Below are positions 7,758 to 19,014 of a stretch of DNA of 64,000 nt, in pieces. The first letter of the stretch is position 1; each line of letters begins with the position of its first letter. Source of the DNA: Pseudomonas sp. Irchel 3H7. GTDB lineage: Bacteria; Pseudomonadota; Gammaproteobacteria; Pseudomonadales; Pseudomonadaceae. Position numbers and translations under genes: made by a program. The notes under the pieces are model-generated. The model did no database searches. It was not told where the DNA came from and saw only the letters and a program-made list of their open reading frames with translations. Location of the stretch: assembly GCF_900187605.1 (NCBI RefSeq), contig NZ_FYEA01000004.1:350076-414075 (forward strand), in the 5' to 3' direction.

Positions 7758-9858
7758 GTCTCGAACAAAGGCTTCCCTGCTCGGCCTGAGCCTCGGCTTG
7801 CTGGTCGAGCCCGCCTTCGCCGAAGAACCCGAACCGATTGAACTCGACGCCATCAGCGTCATTTCCGACTATGAATCGCCGACCGGACCGGTCAAGGGAT
7901 ACCGCGCTACGCGCTCATCCAGCGCGACCAAGACCGACACGGCGATCCGCGATATCCCGCAGGCGATCAGCGTGGTGCCCGCCAGCGTGCTCAAGGATCT
8001 GGGCAGCATCAGTGTCGAGCGCGCACTGGATTTTGCCGGCGGTGTATCGAAGCAGAACAACTTCGGTGGCCTGACGCTATACGAATACAGCGTGCGCGGC
8101 TTCACCACTTCGGAGCTCTACAAGGACGGTTTCAGCGCCAATCGCGGTTATCCGAGCACACCCGACGCGGCCAGCATCGAGCGCATCGAAGTGCTCAAAG
8201 GCCCCGCCGCCAGTCTGTATGGCCGAGGCGATCCCGGCGGCACGGTAAACATCGTCACCAAGAAACCGCAGCCCGAAGCGTTCACCACCCTGCAAACCAG
8301 CGCCGGCAGTTGGGACCGTTATCGCACCGCACTGGACGTCAACACGCCGCTGGATGATCAGGGTGATGTGCTGTCGCGGATCAATCTCGCGGTCGAAGAT
8401 AACAATAGCTTTCGCGATCACGTCGACAGCAAACGCGTGTTCGTTGCGCCCTCGATCAGTTGGCAATTGAACCCGGACACGTCGCTATTGGTGGAAAGCG
8501 AAATCGTCCGTCACAGCTCGACGTTCGATCGCGGCATCGTCGCGCCCAACAACAAATGGAGCGGTGTTTCGCGTTCGACTTTCCTCGGCGAACCCAATGA
8601 CGGCAACATCGACAATCACAACAATCTTCTTCAAGCCACGCTGGAGCATCACCTCAACGACAGCTGGAAACTGCGCCTGGCCAGCCACTACAAGGAAGGC
8701 AAACTCTGGGGCGACGCCTCGGAACAACGGGCACTGAACGCCGACGGCCACACGGTCAACCGTCGCTTGCGCGAACGCGATACAAGTTGGCACGACAGCA
8801 TCACCCAACTGGAATTGCGCGGTCTGTTCGACCTCGGTCCTTGGCAGCATGAACTGCTGATCGGCACCGAGTATGAAAACTTCCGCAAGAACGAACGCGT
8901 CACCACCATTGCCGGCGGCCCTTACGCCATCGACATCTATAAGCCGATCTACGGCCAGCCAAAACCCAATGGCGCACGCTCGGGCACTGACTTCTTCGAA
9001 CAGGTCGAAAGTCATGCGCTGAACCTGCAGGATCAGATCGTCTTCACCGACAAATTGCGCGGAATGATCGGCGCACGTTTCGAACATTTCGACCAGCACA
9101 TCGACGATCACAGCCGTAACGCCAAGAGCAGTCAGCGCCATGACGCCCTCACCCAGCGCGCCGGCCTGCTCTATCAACTGACGCCGAACACCGGCCTGTT
9201 CGCCAACGCCTCGACCTCGTTCAAACCGAACAATGGCCTAGATGCCTCCGGCAAATCCTTCGATCCGGAAGAAGGCGTCGGTTACGAAGTCGGGATCAAG
9301 AACGAGCTGTTTGACGAGCGCCTGAGCAGCACCCTCGCCTTCTTCCACATCGACAAGGAAAACGTCCTCGCCCTCGACCCGGCCAGCGACACCAGCCGCG
9401 CGATGGGCAAGGCGCGCAGTCGCGGTTTCGACCTGCAAGTCACCGGGCAAGTGACTGACGCAGTGCGGGTGATCGGCGCGTTCGCTTACATCGACGCCGA
9501 AGTGACCCAGGGTGACGCGGCAATTCCCACCGGCAGCCGCATCCTCGGCGTGGCCAAGCGCAGCGGCAGCCTGCTTGGGGTTTACGAGTTTCAGGATGGC
9601 CATTTGCGCGGCTCGGACGTCGGCGCAGCGTTTACCTATGTCGGCGACCGCTCGGGAGAGTCCGGCAGCGACTTCGAACTTCCGGCGTATCACACCGTCG
9701 ACCTGCTCGCGCATTACAAGGCCAGCGACAAGGTCACCGTCGGCCTCAATCTGAACAACCTTTTCGACGAAAAGTATTACGAGCGCTCCTACAGCAACTA
9801 CTGGGTCAACCCCGGCGAGCCGCGCAACTTCACCGTCAGCCTGACACTCAATCTGTAA
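7753..9858 (+). CDS. TonB-dependent outer membrane receptor (siderophore-receptor type)
   Basis: Outer-membrane gated channel for a metal chelate or similar ligand, energised by TonB. The protein is 701 residues from ATG 7753; an in-frame TTG at 7738 is possible but lies in the middle of the palindrome and adds only five residues. A signal peptide ends at about residue 23 (PAFA|EE). The plug domain follows directly, with DIPQAISVVPASVL and the IEVLKGPASLYG-like block (IERIEVLKGPAASLYGRGDP), and there is no N-terminal signalling (STN) domain. The C-terminus ends in an aromatic beta-strand, GEPRNFTVSLTLNL. It is followed 12 bp later by a DUF4198 gene. The pair is inserted between algW and hisC, which are adjacent in P. 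aeruginosa, so it is an accessory metal-uptake module. The ligand is unknown. Confidence 0.9.
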   Translation: MSSRTKASLLGLSLGLLVEPAFAEEPEPIELDAISVISDYESPTGPVKGYRATRSSSATKTDTAIRDIPQAISVVPASVLKDLGSISVERALDFAGGVSKQNNFGGLTLYEYSVRGFTTSELYKDGFSANRGYPSTPDAASIERIEVLKGPAASLYGRGDPGGTVNIVTKKPQPEAFTTLQTSAGSWDRYRTALDVNTPLDDQGDVLSRINLAVEDNNSFRDHVDSKRVFVAPSISWQLNPDTSLLVESEIVRHSSTFDRGIVAPNNKWSGVSRSTFLGEPNDGNIDNHNNLLQATLEHHLNDSWKLRLASHYKEGKLWGDASEQRALNADGHTVNRRLRERDTSWHDSITQLELRGLFDLGPWQHELLIGTEYENFRKNERVTTIAGGPYAIDIYKPIYGQPKPNGARSGTDFFEQVESHALNLQDQIVFTDKLRGMIGARFEHFDQHIDDHSRNAKSSQRHDALTQRAGLLYQLTPNTGLFANASTSFKPNNGLDASGKSFDPEEGVGYEVGIKNELFDERLSSTLAFFHIDKENVLALDPASDTSRAMGKARSRGFDLQVTGQVTDAVRVIGAFAYIDAEVTQGDAAIPTGSRILGVAKRSGSLLGVYEFQDGHLRGSDVGAAFTYVGDRSGESGSDFELPAYHTVDLLAHYKASDKVTVGLNLNNLFDEKYYERSYSNYWVNPGEPRNFTVSLTLNL

Positions 9859-9870
9859 AAGGACGTCACC

Positions 9871-10590
9871 ATGCAATACGACAAAACCCTTGTGCTCATC
9901 GCCGCGCTGTTCGCAGGCGAAGTCTCGGCTCATGGCCTATGGACCGAAGAGCGTCGCGGCAATATCGAAGTGGTCTACGGTCATGGTGCCGAGGACAACG
10001 CGTTCAAAGCGCAGAAGATCAGAGGTGCCTGGGCCTACGACGTTGCCGGCAAGATGATTCCGGTGAGCGTCGAGCGCCTGGCGGATCATGCTCGCCTGGA
10101 ACCTTTGAAGTCGCCGGCGGTGATGGCCGTGGCATTGAACAATGGCATGTGGTCGCAAACGGCCGACAAGAAGTGGGTCAACGAAGGCCGCAGCAAAGTG
10201 CCGGGCGCTGTCGGGGCAACGGAGACGTTCAAGTACAGCCTGGCGATTTATCAGCCGGGTGCGAAGTTGCCGAAACTCGATCAGATCAAACTGCTGATTC
10301 TGCCGGAGGTTGATCCGCTGACGATTGGGCCGGGCAAGTCATTACCGGTGCGGGTGTTGCTCGATGGCAAACCGGCGGCTGGGGTGAAGTTGATTGGTGA
10401 TTACCGCAGCGCGCCGAACACATTGAGCACCGAGACTGACAAGGATGGTCGGGCGCAGGTGTTGGTGAGGAATGAAGGGTTGAATGTGATTGCGGCGCAG
10501 GTTGAGGTGCCGGTGAAGGACAGTGTGGATGTGGATAGTCGTGGGTTGTTCAGTTCGCTAACATTCCTTGGCGAACCGCATCACGAATAA
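9871..10590 (+). CDS. DUF4198 periplasmic protein
   Basis: A 239-residue exported protein of the DUF4198 type, a family found beside metal transporters (nickel-, cobalt- and zinc-linked loci). The signal peptide runs to about residue 20 (GEVSA|HG), so the mature protein would start with histidine, a feature of some copper-binding periplasmic proteins. The middle part ends near TFKYSLAIYQPG, and a C-terminal Ig-like/carboxypeptidase-regulatory-like domain follows (VDPLTIGPGKSLPVRVLLDG, then TDKDGRAQVLV). It lies 12 bp after the TonB receptor with a good GGACG ribosome site, so the two are probably co-transcribed. It may hand over or sequester the metal taken up by the receptor; this is inference from context. 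Confidence 0.82.
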   Translation: MQYDKTLVLIAALFAGEVSAHGLWTEERRGNIEVVYGHGAEDNAFKAQKIRGAWAYDVAGKMIPVSVERLADHARLEPLKSPAVMAVALNNGMWSQTADKKWVNEGRSKVPGAVGATETFKYSLAIYQPGAKLPKLDQIKLLILPEVDPLTIGPGKSLPVRVLLDGKPAAGVKLIGDYRSAPNTLSTETDKDGRAQVLVRNEGLNVIAAQVEVPVKDSVDVDSRGLFSSLTFLGEPHHE

Positions 10591-10597
10591 AAGCACA

Positions 10598-10773
10598 CCC
10601 TCACCCCAGCCCTCTCCCGGAGGGAGAGGGGGCCGACCGAGTTGTCTTGCGAAGTACGTCGACCTGAAAGACCGAGTCGATTATGGATTCGGTACAGCAC
10701 TTTCACGTCGACGAAGCTCTGCAATATCCCCCAATCAGTCCCCTCTCCCTCTGGGAGAGGGCTAGGGTGAGGG
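10598..10773. repeat. CCCTCACCC-bounded repeat, single copy
   Basis: A 176-bp element with inverted ends (CCCTCACCCCAGCCCTCTCCC and GGGAGAGGGCTAGGGTGAGG). Inside is the sequence GACCGAGTCGATTATGGATT flanked by an inverted GTCGAC-containing pair. The same core recurs four times at 49992-50515 and its end recurs at 63816. It fills the gap between the DUF4198 gene and hisC. Confidence 0.85.
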
Positions 10774-10783
10774 GCTCTTGCTT

Positions 10784-11836
10784 TTATAGATCGCCAAGCC
10801 CATCGATCAGCGCCTGATTCTGCTCCGGCGTGCCAATCGAAATCCGCAAAAACTGCGCAATCCGCTCCTGCTTGAAGTGCCGCACAATCACACCCTGCTC
10901 GCGCAATTTAGCCGCCAGCCCCGCCGCATCATGCTGCGGGTGCCGGGCGAAGATGAAGTTGGCCGCCGACGGCAATACTTCAAAACCCTTGGCCTGCAAC
11001 TGTGCAATCACCCACTCACGGCTCTCGATCACCAGACGGCAAGTCTTGCCGAAATGCTCGCGATCTTCGAACGCCGCTGCCGCACCGACAATCGCCAGAC
11101 GATCCAGCGGATAAGAGTTGAAGCTGTTCTTGATCCGCTCTAACGCCTCGATCAAATCCGGATGCCCAACCGCCAGACCAACGCGCAAACCCGCCAGCGA
11201 ACGCGACTTGGACAGGGTTTGCGTCACCAGCAGGTTCGGATAACGGTCCACCAGACTGATCGCGGTTTCGCCGCCGAAGTCGATATAGGCCTCGTCTACG
11301 ACCACCACCGAATCCGGGCTGGCCTTGAGGATTTGCTCGACCGCGTCCAGCGCCAGCAGGCATCCGGTGGGCGCGTTCGGGTTAGGGAAGATGATCCCGC
11401 CATTTGGCTTGGCATAGTCTGCCGGGTCGATCTGGAACTGCGCATCCAGCGGGACCGCATCAAACTCGATGCCGTACAAACCGCAATACACCGGATAGAA
11501 GCTGTAGCTGATGTCGGGGAACAACAGCGGCTTATCGTGTTGCAGCAAGCCGTGAAAAATGTGCGCGAGCACTTCATCCGAACCGTTGCCGAGGAACACC
11601 TGATTGCTCTGCACACCGTAATACTGGGCGACGGCGGTTTTCAGCAGGTCGCTGTTCGGGTCCGGGTACAGACGCAGGTTGTCATTCAGTTCGGTCTGCA
11701 TCGCTGCCAAGGCTTTTGGCGACGGGCCGTACGGGTTTTCATTGGTGTTGAGCTTGACCAGTTTGGTCAGCTTCGGTTGTTCGCCCGGCACGTAGGGCAC
11801 CAGATCCTTGACGAACGGGCTCCAGAATTTACTCAT
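10784..11836 (-). CDS. hisC: Histidinol-phosphate aminotransferase
   Basis: PLP-dependent aminotransferase converting imidazole acetol phosphate and glutamate to histidinol phosphate. The 350-residue protein carries the N-terminal [13 protein letters not shown] block, the [10 protein letters not shown] and [12 protein letters not shown] segments, and the PLP lysine in [14 protein letters not shown]. It is the last gene of the hisG-hisD-hisC run and starts 3 bp after the hisD stop with GGAACTGAGCG upstream. Confidence 0.95.
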   Translation of the reverse strand: MSKFWSPFVKDLVPYVPGEQPKLTKLVKLNTNENPYGPSPKALAAMQTELNDNLRLYPDPNSDLLKTAVAQYYGVQSNQVFLGNGSDEVLAHIFHGLLQHDKPLLFPDISYSFYPVYCGLYGIEFDAVPLDAQFQIDPADYAKPNGGIIFPNPNAPTGCLLALDAVEQILKASPDSVVVVDEAYIDFGGETAISLVDRYPNLLVTQTLSKSRSLAGLRVGLAVGHPDLIEALERIKNSFNSYPLDRLAIVGAAAAFEDREHFGKTCRLVIESREWVIAQLQAKGFEVLPSAANFIFARHPQHDAAGLAAKLREQGVIVRHFKQERIAQFLRISIGTPEQNQALIDGLGDL

Positions 11837-11839
11837 CGC

Positions 11840-13177
11840 TCAGTTCCCCTGCCCTTTTAGAAAGTCTTCGTCTTTGATGCGGTATTCGGCACTGCGTGCG
11901 TGGGCGCTCAGCGATTCTCCACGGGCCAATACCGATGCCGTTTTACCCAGCTCGGAAGCGCCGGCCTCGGAGCAGAAAATGATCGACGAACGCTTCTGGA
12001 AGTCATACACACCCAGCGGCGAGGAGAAGCGCGCGGTGCCGGAGGTCGGCAGCACGTGGTTCGGGCCAGCGCAGTAGTCGCCCAGCGCTTCGGAAGTGTG
12101 ACGGCCCATGAAGATCGCGCCAGCATGGCGGATCTGCGGCAGCCAGGCTTGCGGGTCAGCGACCGAAAGCTCCAAGTGTTCCGGGGCAATACGGTTGGCG
12201 ACTTCGATCGCTTGCGCCATGTCCTTCACGTGAATCAGCGCACCGCGGCCATTGATCGAGGTTTCGATGATGGTCGCGCGGTCCATGGTCGGCAGCAGTT
12301 TATCGATGCTCGCGGCGACCTTGTCGAGGAACTCGGCGTCCGGGCTGACCAGAATCGCCTGGGCGTCTTCGTCGTGCTCGGCTTGCGAGAACAGGTCCAT
12401 GGCGATCCAGTCCGGATCGGTCTGACCGTCGCAGACCACGAGAATTTCCGAAGGGCCGGCGATCATGTCGATGCCGACCTGACCGAATACGTGACGCTTG
12501 GCCGTGGCGACATAGATGTTGCCCGGGCCAACGACTTTGTCGACTTGCGGCACGCTTTCGGTGCCATAGGCCAGCGCCGCAACGGCTTGCGCGCCGCCGA
12601 TGGTGAACACCCGGTCGACGCCGGCGATGCACGCAGCCGCCAGCACCAGCTCATTGATTTCACCGCGTGGCGTCGGCACCACCATGACCACTTCGGTCAC
12701 GCCGGCGACCTTGGCCGGAATCGCGTTCATCAATACCGACGACGGATACGACGCCTTGCCCCCCGGCACGTACAGACCGGCGCGATCCAGCGGCGTGACC
12801 TTCTGGCCCAGTACAGTGCCGTCAGCTTCGGTGTAACTCCACGAATCCTGCTTCTGTTTTTCGTGGTAGCTGCGCACACGAGCGGCGGCTTTTTCCAGTG
12901 CTTCGCGCTGGGCCACGGTGATGCGCGTGAGCGCCAGTTCCAGGCGCTCACGCGGCAGAATCAGATCGGCCATCGAAGCGACTTCGAGGCCGTCGAACTT
13001 CTGGGTGAACTCGACCAGCGCCGCGTCACCGCGTTCGCGCACAGCCTTGATGATGTCCAGCACGCGCTGATTGACCGAGTCGTCAGACACACTTTCCCAG
13101 CTCAGCAGATGATCCAGATGATGCGCGAAATCCGGGTCAGCAGCGTTGAGTCGGCGAATTGCAGTCGGTGCGGTCAT
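11840..13177 (-). CDS. hisD: Histidinol dehydrogenase
   Basis: Zinc enzyme that oxidises histidinol to histidine in two NAD-dependent steps. The 445-residue protein has family landmarks: the [17 protein letters not shown] segment, [24 protein letters not shown], the AEHDEDAQA metal/catalytic region and [14 protein letters not shown] near the C-terminus. The start [17 protein letters not shown] is chosen because it matches the usual N-terminus length. A terminator-like hairpin separates it from hisG. Confidence 0.95.
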   Translation of the reverse strand: MTAPTAIRRLNAADPDFAHHLDHLLSWESVSDDSVNQRVLDIIKAVRERGDAALVEFTQKFDGLEVASMADLILPRERLELALTRITVAQREALEKAAARVRSYHEKQKQDSWSYTEADGTVLGQKVTPLDRAGLYVPGGKASYPSSVLMNAIPAKVAGVTEVVMVVPTPRGEINELVLAAACIAGVDRVFTIGGAQAVAALAYGTESVPQVDKVVGPGNIYVATAKRHVFGQVGIDMIAGPSEILVVCDGQTDPDWIAMDLFSQAEHDEDAQAILVSPDAEFLDKVAASIDKLLPTMDRATIIETSINGRGALIHVKDMAQAIEVANRIAPEHLELSVADPQAWLPQIRHAGAIFMGRHTSEALGDYCAGPNHVLPTSGTARFSSPLGVYDFQKRSSIIFCSEAGASELGKTASVLARGESLSAHARSAEYRIKDEDFLKGQGN

Positions 13178-13200
13178 AGCGAGAGCCTCATAGGAATGGC

Positions 13201-13250
13201 AAAAACTCAGGCGCCCGAAACTATCATTCGATCCGCTTGGGCACCTGAGA
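13201..13250 (-). terminator. Terminator-like hairpin between hisG and hisD
   Basis: On the minus strand CTCAGGTGCCC pairs with GGGCGCCTGAG (one G-U pair) across a 22-base loop and is followed by TTTTT. It lies after hisG in the direction of transcription and could reduce read-through into hisDC. Confidence 0.6.
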
Positions 13251-13301
13251 ATTCTGGCTATGAGGCGGATAGACGGCGCGACTTGGGGTCGCGCAGGTAA
13301 A

Positions 13302-13937
13302 TCAGCCGCGGTGTCGCGATTCCACTGCGTTGCGCAGGGTATCGATCAACGCCTGGATTCGGGCGTGTTGCATTTTCATCGAAGCCTTGTTGACCACCAG
13401 GCGCGAGCTGATCGTGGCGATCAGTTCCTGAGGTTCCAGGCCGTTGGCGCGCAGAGTGTTGCCGGTGTCGACCACGTCGATGATCTTGTCAGCGAGACCG
13501 ATCAGCGGTGCCAGCTCCATCGAGCCGTACAGCTTGATGATGTCGACCTGACGGCCCTGCTCGGCGTAGTAGCGCTTGGCGACGTTGACGAACTTGGTCG
13601 CCACGCGCAGACGGCCCTTGGGCTCAGGCGCGCCGATCTTGCCGGCGGTCATCAGCTTGCACTGGGCGATCTGCAGATCCAGTGGCTCGTACAGGCCCTG
13701 GCCGGTGTATTCCATCAACACGTCTTTACCGGCAACGCCGAGGTCTGCCGCGCCATGCTCGACGTAAGTCGGCACATCGGTGGCACGCACGATCAGCAGA
13801 CGAACGTCGTCTTGCGTCGTGGGGATGATCAGCTTGCGGCTCTTGTCCGGATTCTCGGTCGGCACGATGCCCGCTTCGGCGAGAAGCGGCAGGGTGTCGT
13901 CAAGGATGCGGCCCTTGGACAGTGCGATGGTCAACAT
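13302..13937 (-). CDS. hisG: ATP phosphoribosyltransferase, short form
   Basis: First enzyme of histidine synthesis (ATP and PRPP to phosphoribosyl-ATP). At 211 residues it is the short HisG(S) form that lacks the C-terminal regulatory domain and needs the HisRS-like partner HisZ, which is not in this window. The N-terminus [19 protein letters not shown] and the PRPP loop region [13 protein letters not shown] are visible. AAGGACTG lies upstream of the ATG. It lies downstream of murA on the same strand. Confidence 0.95.
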   Translation of the reverse strand: MLTIALSKGRILDDTLPLLAEAGIVPTENPDKSRKLIIPTTQDDVRLLIVRATDVPTYVEHGAADLGVAGKDVLMEYTGQGLYEPLDLQIAQCKLMTAGKIGAPEPKGRLRVATKFVNVAKRYYAEQGRQVDIIKLYGSMELAPLIGLADKIIDVVDTGNTLRANGLEPQELIATISSRLVVNKASMKMQHARIQALIDTLRNAVESRHRG

Positions 13938-14061
13938 GGGAAACGTCAGTCCTTATCAAGGTACTCATGTCCGGTCGCAATCGGCGCCGGACACACATCG
14001 AGCCGGAAACCGGCTCGACTCTTAAAATCAGTGGACACGTCCCTGTGTCCCAATCCAGCAA

Positions 14062-15589
<1,528 letters not shown>

Positions 15590-15635
15590 GCTCAACCTCA
15601 ATCGGCGCCCTGTGCGCACGGGTCGGACATCATAC

Positions 15636-15692
15636 AAAAAAGCCCCGCGCCTGCGAACCCCGCATGGCAGGACTCTGACGGGGGGCTTCTTT
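15636..15692 (-). terminator. Possible terminator after mlaB
   Basis: A hairpin formed by AAAAAAGCCCC and GGGGGGCTTCTTT, with an inner CCTGCGAACC/TGGCAGG region, between mlaB and ibaG. The U-tract on the minus strand is good but the stem is imperfect. Confidence 0.45.
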
Positions 15693-15704
15693 ATAGATGT
15701 GGGT

Positions 15705-16010
15705 TCAGGGGTGCGCCAACAGTTCGGTCAGTTCACTGACCTGAGCAATTTCGCGCATGTCTTCGGGCATCGCACGGATGCTGACAGCCTTGCCGGCCGC
15801 ATTCGCATCGCGCATGAAGCACAGCAGCAACGACAAACCGACGCTGCTGGACTTCTTCACCGCCGAGCAATCGATCACCAGCGAAGCAGCCTTGCTGGAC
15901 TTGATTAGCGCCTGGCCTTCCTTGCGCAGGTCGGCACCGGTGCGATAGTCCAGCACGCCACTGAGCAGAAGCTCGTCGACATCACTCATACGAACTGCGG
16001 CCTCATTCAT
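15705..16010 (-). CDS. mlaB: STAS-domain protein MlaB
   Basis: Cytosolic STAS-domain subunit of the Mla phospholipid transporter that binds and stabilises the ATPase MlaF. The 101-residue protein starts at MNEAAVRMSDVDELL, where the ATG overlaps the mlaC stop (ATGA), which indicates translational coupling. The STAS core LVIDCSAVKKSSSVGLSLLL carries the serine cluster at the position of the conserved Ser/Thr. It is the last gene of mlaFEDCB. Confidence 0.9.
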   Translation of the reverse strand: MNEAAVRMSDVDELLLSGVLDYRTGADLRKEGQALIKSSKAASLVIDCSAVKKSSSVGLSLLLCFMRDANAAGKAVSIRAMPEDMREIAQVSELTELLAHP

Positions 16011-16654
16011 TGCGCGGGGTTCTTTTCGGTGGCTTCCTTGGCCTTGGCCACTTCCCCGGCCCAACCATTGATGGTCTTGTCCAGATCGTTGCCATTGCGC
16101 TGCATCGCGTCGGCGAACTGATCACGGAACAGCTTGCCGATGTTGATGCCGTTGATGATCACGTTGCGCAGTTTCCACTCGCCGTTGATCTTCTCGAGCG
16201 TGTACTGCACAGGATAGATCGCGCCGCTGCTGCCCTTGACGGTCATGTTGACGCTGGTGCGATCGCCCGATTCGTCCTTGGCAGGATCAACGGTGATGCC
16301 CTGATTGTTGTACTCAAGCAAGGCGTTGCCGTAGAACTGAAACAGGCCTTTTTTGAAGTTTTCCTGGAAGGTCTGCATCTGCGCCGGCGTGGCCTTGCGC
16401 GAATACTTGACCGTCATGATGCTCTTGGAAATGCCTTCGGCATCCACTACCGGCCCGACGATGTTGTTAAGCGCCGTGTAGAAATCGGTCGGGTCCTGCC
16501 TGTATTTCTCTTTGTTGGCAGCCAGGTCGGCCAGCAACCGGGTGGTCGTGTCCTGAACCAGATCATGTGCCGAAGTCGCAGCAGCCACGGCGTTACCCAT
16601 CAACGGCAAGGCCGCCAACAGCACCAACAGGCTGCGTCGCAAGATAGAGATCAT
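16007..16654 (-). CDS. mlaC: Phospholipid-binding periplasmic protein MlaC
   Basis: Periplasmic carrier that shuttles phospholipid between the outer membrane and the inner-membrane MlaFEDB complex. The 215-residue protein has a signal peptide (about 1-25, hydrophobic core LLVLLAALPLMG) and the family core, including QTFQENFKKGLFQFYGNALLEY and the C-terminal WKLRNVIINGINIGKLFRDQF. The tail is lysine- and glutamate-rich. It lies 11 bp after mlaD. Confidence 0.94.
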   Translation of the reverse strand: MISILRRSLLVLLAALPLMGNAVAAATSAHDLVQDTTTRLLADLAANKEKYRQDPTDFYTALNNIVGPVVDAEGISKSIMTVKYSRKATPAQMQTFQENFKKGLFQFYGNALLEYNNQGITVDPAKDESGDRTSVNMTVKGSSGAIYPVQYTLEKINGEWKLRNVIINGINIGKLFRDQFADAMQRNGNDLDKTINGWAGEVAKAKEATEKNPAQ

Positions 16655-16665
16655 TCAAAAGCTCC

Positions 16666-17133
16666 TCATTTGGCGTCTTTGCTAACGGTATTGAGCAGGA
16701 ATTTACCGATCAGGTCTTCCAGTACCAGTGACGACTGGGTGTCGTGGATGGTTCCGCCATCCTTCAGCGGCTTGTCTTCACCACCTACGCTGATACCGAT
16801 GTACTTCTCGCCCAGCAGACCAGCGGTCAGGATAGACGCTGTGGAGTCGGTCGGCAGGTTGTCGACCTTTTTATCCACTTGCAGGGTGACCCGACCGGTG
16901 AAGCTGTCGCGATCCAGATCGATTGCCGTGACCTTGCCGATGGTCACACCGGCCATGGTCACTTTGGCTCTGACCGTCAAACCGGCGATATTGTCAAAGT
17001 AGGCATACAGTTTATAGGTGTCGGTGGTCGACGTCGGAGACAGACCACTGACCCGCAAAGCAAGCAGCAACAAAGCCAGGATCCCTGCCAGCAGGAACAG
17101 GCCGACACCGATTTCCAGGGTGCGGTTTTGCAT
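16666..17133 (-). CDS. mlaD: MCE-domain protein MlaD
   Basis: Inner-membrane-anchored subunit forming the hexameric ring of the Mla complex. The 155-residue protein has one N-terminal transmembrane helix (about 7-27) and an MCE domain with AYFDNIAGLTVRAKVTMAGV and the GLLGEKYIGIS motif. Its start overlaps the mlaE stop region by one base, which suggests coupled translation. Confidence 0.95.
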   Translation of the reverse strand: MQNRTLEIGVGLFLLAGILALLLLALRVSGLSPTSTTDTYKLYAYFDNIAGLTVRAKVTMAGVTIGKVTAIDLDRDSFTGRVTLQVDKKVDNLPTDSTASILTAGLLGEKYIGISVGGEDKPLKDGGTIHDTQSSLVLEDLIGKFLLNTVSKDAK

Positions 17134-17930
17134 CAGAAATCTCCAAACATCAAAGCGGTCAGAATAAAGTCCAGGCCGAGCACTGCCAGCGAGGCAAACA
17201 CCACGGTCTTGGTGGTGGCACGGCTGATCCCCTCGGAAGTGGGCTCACAGTCGTAGCCTTGGAATACGGCGATCCAGGTCACTACAAAGGCGAAAACAAT
17301 ACTTTTGATCACGCCATTGAGCACGTCACTGGTGAAATTCACGCTGTTCTGCATGTTTGCCCAATAAGAGCCTTCATACACACCCAGCCAGTCGACAGCC
17401 ACCCACGAACCGCCCCAGATGCCCACCACGCTGAAAATCATCGCCAGCACTGGCAGGGAAATGAAGCCGGCCCACAGGCGCGGGGCAATGATGTACTTGA
17501 GCGGATCGACGCCGATCATTTCCAGGCTGGAAAGCTGTTCGGTGGACTTCATGTTGCCGATCTCTGCCGTCAACGCCGAACCGGCACGACCGGCGAACAA
17601 CAACGCTGTCACCACCGGGCCGAGTTCACGCAACAGGGTCAGCGCAACCATCTGCCCCACGGCCTGTTCCGAACCATAGCTCGACAGAATGCTGAAGCCC
17701 TGCAGCGCCAGCACCATGCCGATGAAGATCCCGGAAACGACGATGATCACCAGCGACATCACGCCGACTGAATGCAGTTGCTTGACCAGAAGGCTGAAGC
17801 CACCGCTGATCCCGCCACGCCCCAGCAAGGCATGAAACAGAAACAGCGTCGCACGACCGAACACCGCGACGGCGTCGATCGCCGCCTCGCCGAACCGGCG
17901 CACGCGTTCTATTAATGAAATTCTGCGCAT
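17133..17930 (-). CDS. mlaE: ABC transporter permease MlaE
   Basis: Membrane permease of the Mla phospholipid transporter. The 265-residue protein has five or six hydrophobic helices, an N-terminal amphipathic interface helix ([20 protein letters not shown]) and the conserved region [21 protein letters not shown], followed by [15 protein letters not shown], which couples to the ATPase. It overlaps mlaF by one base. Confidence 0.95.
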   Translation of the reverse strand: MRRISLIERVRRFGEAAIDAVAVFGRATLFLFHALLGRGGISGGFSLLVKQLHSVGVMSLVIIVVSGIFIGMVLALQGFSILSSYGSEQAVGQMVALTLLRELGPVVTALLFAGRAGSALTAEIGNMKSTEQLSSLEMIGVDPLKYIIAPRLWAGFISLPVLAMIFSVVGIWGGSWVAVDWLGVYEGSYWANMQNSVNFTSDVLNGVIKSIVFAFVVTWIAVFQGYDCEPTSEGISRATTKTVVFASLAVLGLDFILTALMFGDF

Positions 17931-18739
17931 CAGCGCTTCCCCAGAAGATCTGCGCGGTAATCCGTCGCTGGAAAATGGTACGGCACCGGGCCATCGGGAT
18001 CGCCGGTCATGAACTGACGGATCCGCGGCTCGTCCGAGTTCATCAACTCGTCCGGCGTACCCTGACCCAGCACCTGACCATCACCGACGACATAGATATA
18101 GTCAGCGATGCTCGCGGTTTCAGCCAGATCGTGGGACACCACGATACTGGTGATCCCCAGAGCATCATTGAGCAGACGGATCAGACGGACCAACACGCCC
18201 ATGGCGATCGGATCCTGCCCGACGAACGGTTCGTCGTACATGAGGATCTGCGGATCGAGCGCAATCGCCCGCGCCAGTGCGACACGGCGCTTCATGCCAC
18301 CGGACAGCTCATCCGGCATCAATTCGATGGCACCGCGCAGACCGACCGCCTGCAATTTGAGCAGGACGATGTCGCGGATCATTTCTTCCGGCAAATCGGT
18401 ATGAACACGCAGTGGGAAAGCGACGTTCTCGAACACATCGAGATCGGTGAACAGCGCGCCGCTTTGAAACAGCACACCCATGTGCTTTCGCGCATCGAAC
18501 AGATCGCTGCGCGAAAGCGCAGGCAGGTTCTGGCCGTTGACCCAGACTTCGCCGCTGGCAGGGCGCAATTGTGCACCCATCAATCGCAGCAGCGTGGTCT
18601 TGCCACACCCGGAAGGTCCCATGATGCCGGTGACCTTGCCGCGCGGGATGCGAATATCGACGTTATTGAAAATGCTGCGCGCACCGCGCTTGAAGGAGAC
18701 TCCCTTCAGCTCGACCGCGTAGGCGTTATCGGCACTCAT
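17930..18739 (-). CDS. mlaF: ABC transporter ATPase MlaF
   Basis: ATPase of the Mla lipid-asymmetry system. The 269-residue protein shows Walker [10 protein letters not shown] at 41-49, the signature [14 protein letters not shown] near 143-156 and Walker [14 protein letters not shown]. It is the first gene of the mlaFEDCB operon and has AGGAGTTTAG before the ATG. The divergent kdsD gene starts about 275 bp away. Confidence 0.96.
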   Translation of the reverse strand: MSADNAYAVELKGVSFKRGARSIFNNVDIRIPRGKVTGIMGPSGCGKTTLLRLMGAQLRPASGEVWVNGQNLPALSRSDLFDARKHMGVLFQSGALFTDLDVFENVAFPLRVHTDLPEEMIRDIVLLKLQAVGLRGAIELMPDELSGGMKRRVALARAIALDPQILMYDEPFVGQDPIAMGVLVRLIRLLNDALGITSIVVSHDLAETASIADYIYVVGDGQVLGQGTPDELMNSDEPRIRQFMTGDPDGPVPYHFPATDYRADLLGKR

Positions 18740-18974
18740 CTAAACTCCTTGCGATGCAGCCTCTCACTCGGACGCCTGTCTTTACTTAAAAAGCACGTAC
18801 ATCCCGGGCAGGCCGAACTGGCGGCGAACTATATCACTGCAAAGGCTAAGCGCCCAAGGCTTGTACCAGCCTGTGTTCGGCGATATGACAGGTGCGCAGG
18901 CTCTTTTGCCGGCTTTTGGTAACGAGGAATGACAAAGCACGACGAACTTGCGTGAGCCTTTGCAACATAACCGC

Positions 18975-18980
18975 TATAAT
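18975..18980 (+). promoter_or_regulatory. Possible -10 element for kdsD
   Basis: TATAAT lies 34 bp upstream of the kdsD ATG in the mlaF/kdsD divergent gap. No convincing -35 is seen at standard spacing. The remainder of the gap (18740-18970) holds no gene that I can support. Confidence 0.35.
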
Positions 18981-19014
18981 CGCCGCCTTTTCATCGGGCT
19001 ATACGATTTCTGAC

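Noticed and set aside
11900..13300. Long plus-strand open frame opposite hisD
   Set aside because: hisD on the minus strand has clear family motifs through the same DNA; the plus-strand product has no recognisable features.
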